DNA from: Chloroflexota bacterium
GTDB lineage: Bacteria > Chloroflexota > Limnocylindria > Limnocylindrales > CSP1-4
Length of the DNA: 9,880 nucleotides
Direction of reading: 5' to 3'
Assembly: GCA_021785115.1 (NCBI GenBank)
Contig: JAJYGO010000439.1
Span: 1 to 9,880 of the forward strand
The notes under the pieces were generated by a model that had not been told where the DNA came from, searched no databases, and saw nothing but the letters and a program-made list of their open reading frames with translations. The stretch's first letter is position 1, and every line of letters begins with the position of its first letter. Shown here in pieces: positions 6,171 to 9,880 of this stretch. Position numbers and translations under genes: made by a program.

Positions 6171-7496
6171 ATGGGAACACTTGACAAGGATCGCGCCGTC
6201 CTGCGTGAACTCGCGTCCCGCGTCGCCGAGATCGCAGCGCTGCCGGTCCAGGCCGAGACGATCGCAAGCTGGAAGGCGCTCAACGGTCTCCGGCCGATGC
6301 GGCCGATGGTGGCGATCGACCAGCTGCCGTGGCACGAGATGGCGTCGAGCCCCGAGCTCGTGACGCAATGCGAGGATCCCTTCAACCGCGGCCTCGAGAT
6401 CGACCTGCGCCGCATCCTCTACCGCTGGAACCACTTCCGTGCCGACATGGTGGTCGAGCCCGAGCTCCTGATCCCGAAAGTCCTGCGCCTTGACGGGTTC
6501 GGCGTCGAGATGCACGAGGAGACCGAGGCCGTCGACGCTGCCAACGTGATCGTCTCGCACCACTTCTTCGACCAGCTCGAGCACGAGGAGGACGCCGACA
6601 AGATCCGGACGCCCACCGTCTGGCTCGACGAGGCGGAGACGGCCCGCATCGAGGCGCAGGCGCACGAGATCTTCGACGGCGTGCTTCCCGTCCGCCTCCA
6701 GGGCTGGGTCCCCAGCACCAACCAGTGGCCGGGCCTCGAGTCCCAGCCCGAGACGCGCGCCCTGGTGCACGACTGGCCGGACGAGCTGCTCGCCGGCGGG
6801 GCGAACTTCTGGGACACGATCGAGTTCTGGCGCGGCGCCGACGCGATCCTGCTCGACTTCATGGACCGGCCCGAGCACCTGCACCGGATCATGGACCGTC
6901 TGGTGACGGCCTACCTCGGCATGCTCGACCAGATGGAGGCCAAGGGCCTGCTCGGACACTCGATGTCCTTGGTGCACTGCACTCCCGCGTGGACCGACGA
7001 GCTCCCCCACGCTGGGTTCGACCCCGAGCGACCCCGGGCTGAGGACCTGTGGACGATGGGCATGGCACAGGTCTTCACCTCGACCTCGCCCAAGATGTTC
7101 CGGGAATTCGAAGTCGAGCACACCAAGCGCTGGTTCGCCCGCTTCGGCCTCGGCTACTACGGGTGCTGCGATGTCCTCGACCGGCACATCGACCACATCC
7201 GCGTCATCCCGAACGTGCGCAAGATCTCGATGTGCCCATGGGCGAACGTCGAGCGCGGTGCCGACGGGATGGGCCACGACTTCGTCATGTCGCGCAAGCC
7301 GAACCCGGCGCTGCTCGCAATGGACGGTTGGGAACCCGAAGCGGTTGAGAAGCAGCTGCGCGCGACGGCAGAGGCGTGCCGGCGAACTGGCACGAACGTC
7401 GAGTTCATCCTCAAGGACGTGAGCACCATTCGCTACCAGCCGCACCGGCTGGAGGAGTGGGTGGACGTCGCAATGCGGGTGGCAAGGGACTACTGA
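6171..7496 (+). CDS. URO-D-superfamily corrinoid methyltransferase, Gly-Cys-Cys type
   Basis: This 441-residue cytoplasmic protein resembles the uroporphyrinogen-decarboxylase superfamily members that accompany corrinoid proteins and is not a haem-pathway enzyme. In that superfamily a TIM barrel binds Zn through an H-x-C motif and moves a methyl group to or from cobalt. Here the corresponding loop reads YYGCCDVLDRHID (Gly331, Cys332, Cys333, Asp334), followed by KISMCPWANVE with Cys355. The usual His is absent, and Cys332/Cys333 and Cys355 are candidate metal ligands. The frame is open back to 5970, but that extension is unlike a protein domain and lies in the promoter and leader. The ATG at 6171, with GGAGG about 10 bases upstream, is the likely start. 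It is first in an operon with the corrinoid protein (39-base gap) and a second methyltransferase, which suggests it is the substrate-side enzyme. Its substrate is unknown; a methylated sugar is a context-based guess. Confidence 0.8.
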   Translation: MGTLDKDRAVLRELASRVAEIAALPVQAETIASWKALNGLRPMRPMVAIDQLPWHEMASSPELVTQCEDPFNRGLEIDLRRILYRWNHFRADMVVEPELLIPKVLRLDGFGVEMHEETEAVDAANVIVSHHFFDQLEHEEDADKIRTPTVWLDEAETARIEAQAHEIFDGVLPVRLQGWVPSTNQWPGLESQPETRALVHDWPDELLAGGANFWDTIEFWRGADAILLDFMDRPEHLHRIMDRLVTAYLGMLDQMEAKGLLGHSMSLVHCTPAWTDELPHAGFDPERPRAEDLWTMGMAQVFTSTSPKMFREFEVEHTKRWFARFGLGYYGCCDVLDRHIDHIRVIPNVRKISMCPWANVERGADGMGHDFVMSRKPNPALLAMDGWEPEAVEKQLRATAEACRRTGTNVEFILKDVSTIRYQPHRLEEWVDVAMRVARDY

Positions 7497-7501
7497 GAGG
7501 C

Positions 7502-7517
7502 CCGGCGCGACCGCCGG
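7502..7517 (+). other. Small intergenic hairpin before the corrinoid-protein gene
   Basis: CCGGCG (7502-7507) pairs perfectly with CGCCGG (7512-7517) around a four-base CGAC loop, just after the first methyltransferase stop and just before the AAGGAG ribosome-binding site (7521-7526) of the next gene. It could tune mRNA processing or the relative expression of the two genes. It is short and may be chance. Confidence 0.3.
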
Positions 7518-7535
7518 TACAAGGAGCAAGACCCG

Positions 7536-8165
7536 ATGGTAGATCTGCAGGAGCTCAGCGCGGCAATCGAGGTGGGCGACCGCGCGACCGCCACTCGACT
7601 GACCCGCGAGGCGCTCGACGGCGGGGTGCCACCCGCGACGATCCTTGATGCGATGACGGGCGCGATGGGCGTCGTCGGCCGCAAGTTCCAGGACAACGAG
7701 ATCTTCGTCCCCGAGATGCTCATCAGCGCTCGGGCCATGAAGGAGGCCACCGCGATCCTGGAGCCGGTGCTCGTCGAGGCGGGGATCCGCCCTGAGTTCA
7801 CCGCGGTTGTCGGCACGGTCGAGGGCGACCTGCACGACATCGGCAAGAACCTCGTCGGCATGATGCTCAAAGGCGCCGCCATCGAGGTCGTGGATCTCGG
7901 CGTCAACGTGACGGCCGACCGCTTCGTGGAGGCAGCCCGCGAGCATGACGCCCGGCTGATCGGCCTCAGTGCCCTGCTGACCACCACGATGCCCAACATG
8001 CGCAAGGTGGTCGAGGCGATCAAGGCGGCGGGCGTCGACGCCAAGGTGATGATCGGCGGTGCCCCGACCACGCCCGAGTTCGCCGCCCAGATCGGCGCCG
8101 ACGGCTACGCCCCGGACGCGGGCGCCGCCGTCGACCTCGCCAAAGCCCTGCTCGAGAGCAAGTAG
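7536..8165 (+). CDS. B12-binding corrinoid protein of a methyltransferase system (MtaC/MtbC-like)
   Basis: This 209-residue methyl carrier holds a cobalamin whose cobalt accepts the methyl group from one methyltransferase and gives it to another. Residues 1 to about 85 form the helical cap domain typical of methionine-synthase-like corrinoid proteins (FVPEMLISARAMKEA). Residues from about 88 form the Rossmann-like B12 domain. The lower axial ligand motif DLHDIG is complete (Asp98, His100, Gly103). It is followed by the GLSALLTTTM segment (Ser145) and the IGGAP turn (Gly174-Gly175) that contact the nucleotide tail. Length is normal for stand-alone carriers. The ATG has AAGGAG 9 bases upstream. 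It sits between two URO-D-type proteins, the classic arrangement of a three-component system. No reductive activase for the corrinoid (RamA or RACo type) is seen in the window. Calling it a corrinoid protein is secure; its methyl donor is unknown. Confidence 0.94.
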   Translation: MVDLQELSAAIEVGDRATATRLTREALDGGVPPATILDAMTGAMGVVGRKFQDNEIFVPEMLISARAMKEATAILEPVLVEAGIRPEFTAVVGTVEGDLHDIGKNLVGMMLKGAAIEVVDLGVNVTADRFVEAAREHDARLIGLSALLTTTMPNMRKVVEAIKAAGVDAKVMIGGAPTTPEFAAQIGADGYAPDAGAAVDLAKALLESK

Positions 8166-8186
8166 CAGCCGGCAGGGAGTCTGACG

Positions 8187-9380
8187 ATGGGCATGTTCGA
8201 GACCTTCGGCCGCAGCAGCGGCGTCGGAGAACCGCGGAAGGACTCGACCCTGGCGAAGGTCGAGCGCCTGGCGAAGACCTACCGGCACGAAGAGGCTGAC
8301 CGGGTCCCGATCAGCGACTTCTTCTGGGGCGGCTTCAAGACCCGCTGGCGCGACGAACTGGGACTGCCGCCGGACGCCGACCCGTACTACTACTACGACC
8401 TCGACCTGATCGTCACCGTCCCGAACATGGATCCGCACATCCGCTCGTTCGAGACCATCCGCGAAGACGATGAGGAGGTCGTCATCAAGACGGGTTTCGA
8501 CACGACGATCCGCAAGCGGTTCGACCTGCCGATGCCGGAGCAGATGAGCTGGGACACGGACTCGATCGAGAAGCTCGAGGCGTTCGAGTTCGATGATCCC
8601 GCCGACCCCCGCCGCTTCTTCGAGGCCGGCGACAACCAGATCGCCGGCGTCGGGGATGGGTTCGAGCGGAACAGCCCGCCGTGGGTCGACACGGTCCGGT
8701 CCCTGCGCCCGGACTTCGCCGTCTACGGGAGCATCACCGAGTCGTCGGAGATCTGCACCCGCCTGCTCGGCCAGTTGAACACGATGATGTGGATCGGCGA
8801 GTACCCCGAGCGGTTCGGGGAGCAGCTGCTCCGGATCGGCGAGTTCAGCTATCAGGTCGCCAAGGCGCAGATCGAGGCCGCCAACGGACTCCTTGACGGC
8901 ATGGTGATCTGGGGCGACGTGGCCTACCGCAAGGGCCTGTTCATGTCGCCCGACTACTGGCGCCGGTACTTCAAGCCCACGGTGGCACGGATCATCCAGC
9001 TCTCGCACGATCACGGGCTGCCCGTCATGTACCACGGGTGCGGCAACGCGAACGCCATCCTCGAGGACATGATCGAGATCGGCCTCGACGGATATAACCC
9101 CTTGGAGGCCAAGGCCGACCTCGACGTGGTGACGCTTCGCGAGCGGCTCGGCCACCGCCTCACCTTCTGCGGCAACAGCGACATCCGAGTCTGGGAGCGG
9201 GGCGACCCGGACGAGGTGCGGCGCGAGGTCCTCCACCGTCTGCGTGCGGCCGAGGGCGGAGGCTACGTCTTCATGTCGGACCACTCAGTCGCGAGCGATG
9301 TGTCGGGTCACACCTACGACCAGATCGTGAAGCTCGTCCGGCAGTACGGAACCTACCCGCTCGCCCTTCCCGAGGCCTAG
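8187..9380 (+). CDS. URO-D-superfamily corrinoid methyltransferase, H-x-C type
   Basis: This 397-residue protein belongs to the uroporphyrinogen-decarboxylase/MtaA-like superfamily. The Zn-type motif YHGCGNA places His283 and Cys285 at the end of a barrel strand, as in MtaA and MtbA. RLTFCGNSDI with Cys328 is the following conserved GN-D strand. The third Zn cysteine that MtaA/MtbA carry near the C-terminus in a PGCG turn is not seen; the matching place reads FMSDHSV, so the third ligand may be Cys328 or another residue. The ATG start at 8187 follows a GGGAG 7 bases upstream and lies 21 bases after the corrinoid gene, so the genes are co-transcribed. By analogy with three-component systems, one of the two URO-D proteins loads the corrinoid and the other unloads it, perhaps to tetrahydrofolate, but which does which cannot be read from the sequence. 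A non-methyltransferase role is possible but less likely here. Confidence 0.85.
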   Translation: MGMFETFGRSSGVGEPRKDSTLAKVERLAKTYRHEEADRVPISDFFWGGFKTRWRDELGLPPDADPYYYYDLDLIVTVPNMDPHIRSFETIREDDEEVVIKTGFDTTIRKRFDLPMPEQMSWDTDSIEKLEAFEFDDPADPRRFFEAGDNQIAGVGDGFERNSPPWVDTVRSLRPDFAVYGSITESSEICTRLLGQLNTMMWIGEYPERFGEQLLRIGEFSYQVAKAQIEAANGLLDGMVIWGDVAYRKGLFMSPDYWRRYFKPTVARIIQLSHDHGLPVMYHGCGNANAILEDMIEIGLDGYNPLEAKADLDVVTLRERLGHRLTFCGNSDIRVWERGDPDEVRREVLHRLRAAEGGGYVFMSDHSVASDVSGHTYDQIVKLVRQYGTYPLALPEA

Positions 9381-9383
9381 GCG

Positions 9384-9443
9384 GCCGCCCAGCCAGAGAT
9401 TCTCATCTCCTCCAGGTGGGCGGCCCCGCCCGACGTGGGGCCG
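9384..9443 (+). terminator. Overlapping hairpins after the methyltransferase operon
   Basis: Just past the TAG at 9378-9380, GGCCGCCC (9384-9391) can pair with GGGCGGCC (9418-9425). Alternatively CGGCCCC (9421-9427) can pair with GGGGCCG (9437-9443) around a 9-base loop. The two helices share bases, so only one forms at a time. The second is followed by the pyrimidine-rich tcgacttctct. A terminator isolating the operon from the next unit is the simplest reading. Confidence 0.5.
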
Positions 9444-9481
9444 TCGACTTCTCTGCGTGGTGCAGGTTCTGTACCGTGTGT

Positions 9482-9508
9482 GGTATCGTTATCAGTGCTA
9501 ACGCTACC
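9482..9508. promoter_or_regulatory. LacI-type operator upstream of the broken lacI
   Basis: This is a 27-base inverted repeat centred on G9495. The left arm GGTATCGTTATCA and the reverse complement of the right arm TGCTAACGCTACC agree at 11 of 13 positions. The 17-base core CGTTATCAGTGCTAACG (9487-9503) matches the core at 4684-4700 at 14 of 17 positions. An extended -10-like TGGTATCGT (9481-9489) overlaps the left arm, though no good -35 is visible. The site is 17 bases before the ATG of the lacI fragment, the usual layout of an autoregulated repressor or a repressed operon. Confidence 0.78.
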
Positions 9509-9525
9509 ATGGAGTCCCGATCCCG

Positions 9526-9673
9526 ATGACGCTGAGTGACGTGGCACTCCGCGCCGGCGTCGCGCCGATGACGGCCTCGCGGGCCGTCAACGGCAGCGGC
9601 CATGTCTCGGACGCCCCCCGTGCGGGTCGAACAGGCGATCTCGGACGCGGGCTGGCGGTGGCGACGGCAGTGA
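9526..9673 (+). pseudogene. Truncated, frameshifted LacI-family regulator (DNA-binding head only)
   Basis: The ATG at 9526 opens a canonical LacI head: residues 1-28 read DVALRAGVAPMTASRAVNGSG and then HVS. The frame is then lost at a run of six C (9614-9619). If the reading shifts by one base there, VRVEQAISDAGW follows, exactly the expected continuation of the LacI DNA-binding domain, before a TGA at 9671-9673. No hinge or sugar-binding domain follows, so most of the gene is missing. Without the shift, the original frame stays open for 91 codons to a TGA at 9799-9801, and its ATGA overlaps the start of the next gene, but that tail is unlike LacI. Recognition residues Pro14-Met15-Thr16 equal those of the intact repressor at 4809-5843. 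It is probably a decayed paralogue; a short DNA-binding-only protein is the alternative. Bases 9674-9797 hold nothing else I recognise. Confidence 0.72.
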
Positions 9674-9797
9674 GTTGTAGAGCCGATCCTCCTCGCACCC
9701 TCTGCGAGATCAGGGTGGCGGGCGACGTCATCATCTGCCTGTCGTCCGGCAATCACCTTCGAATCCACCCACCCCGCACCCGAAAGGCGGCCCCGGC

Positions 9798-9880
9798 ATG
9801 ACCGAGTTCAACGACACGATCCCGGGCACCCGCGTCCGGCGCGGCCTGTCCCGGGACGACCTGATCCTGGTCGCCGGGGC
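9798..9880 (+). CDS. Start of an unrecognised gene, cut by the window end
   Basis: The ATG at 9798 opens a frame reading MTEFNDTIPGTRVRRGLSRD and then DLILVAG to the last base, with no stop. A GAAAGGCGG about 7 bases upstream could be its ribosome-binding site. The codon pattern (G/C in nearly every third position) fits a real gene. About 28 residues are too few to assign a family and I do not recognise them. It would be the first gene downstream of the operator at 9482-9508 if the broken lacI is not counted, so it may belong to the same regulon. Confidence 0.5.
   Translation, partial: MTEFNDTIPGTRVRRGLSRDDLILVAG

Noticed and set aside
6072..9284. Minus-strand frame of 1070 codons antisense to the whole methyltransferase operon
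   Set aside because: Its translation is composition-driven, without recognisable motifs, and the plus-strand genes have clear motifs and ribosome-binding sites.
9381..9390. GGCGGCCGCC palindrome directly after the operon stop
   Set aside because: A short self-complementary GC string, expected in such DNA; it is better explained as part of the terminator-like hairpins.
1..9880. CRISPR arrays, tRNA/rRNA genes, insertion sequences, attachment sites
   Set aside because: No regularly spaced repeats, RNA gene signatures, transposase-like frames or long terminal repeats were seen.

Overview
The window is GC-rich, densely coded bacterial DNA with strong third-position G/C and long spurious antisense frames, as in soil Actinobacteria or Chloroflexota. 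The sequence alone does not fix the phylum. It carries seven intact or edge-cut protein genes and one broken regulator.

Left part (1-2229, + strand): the C-terminal 742 codons of a fused 2-oxoacid dehydrogenase E2 acyltransferase and E3 dihydrolipoyl dehydrogenase. It converges on the next unit across a perfect 12-bp GC hairpin that probably terminates both. Middle-left (5843-2319, - strand): a LacI-family repressor, then after a 220-base regulatory gap fucU (L-fucose mutarotase) and fucI (L-fucose isomerase), spaced like an operon. The fucI catalytic triad is intact. Fuculokinase and fuculose-phosphate aldolase are not in the window.

Middle-right (5977-9443, + strand): divergent from the repressor is a three-gene corrinoid methyl-transfer operon. 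It comprises a uroporphyrinogen-decarboxylase (URO-D)-superfamily methyltransferase with an unusual Gly-Cys-Cys centre, a B12-binding corrinoid protein with a complete DxHxxG motif, and a second URO-D-type methyltransferase with an H-x-C centre. It has a recognisable promoter and a structured leader of about 160 bases. Right end: a second LacI gene reduced to its DNA-binding head, then the first codons of an unrecognised gene cut by the window edge.

The parts are linked by a shared operator-like sequence. Two 27-bp odd-centred inverted repeats, one upstream of fucU (centre 4692) and one upstream of the broken lacI (centre 9495), match at 21 of 27 positions. One arm of the same motif overlaps the -10 box of the methyltransferase promoter, and another arm lies just upstream of lacI. 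Both LacI heads carry the same Pro-Met-Thr residues at the start of the recognition helix. The most interesting inference is a single LacI regulon joining deoxysugar isomerisation to corrinoid-dependent demethylation, which suggests removal of O-methyl groups from a methylated sugar such as an O-methyl-fucose. The substrate is hypothetical and nothing in the sequence proves it.
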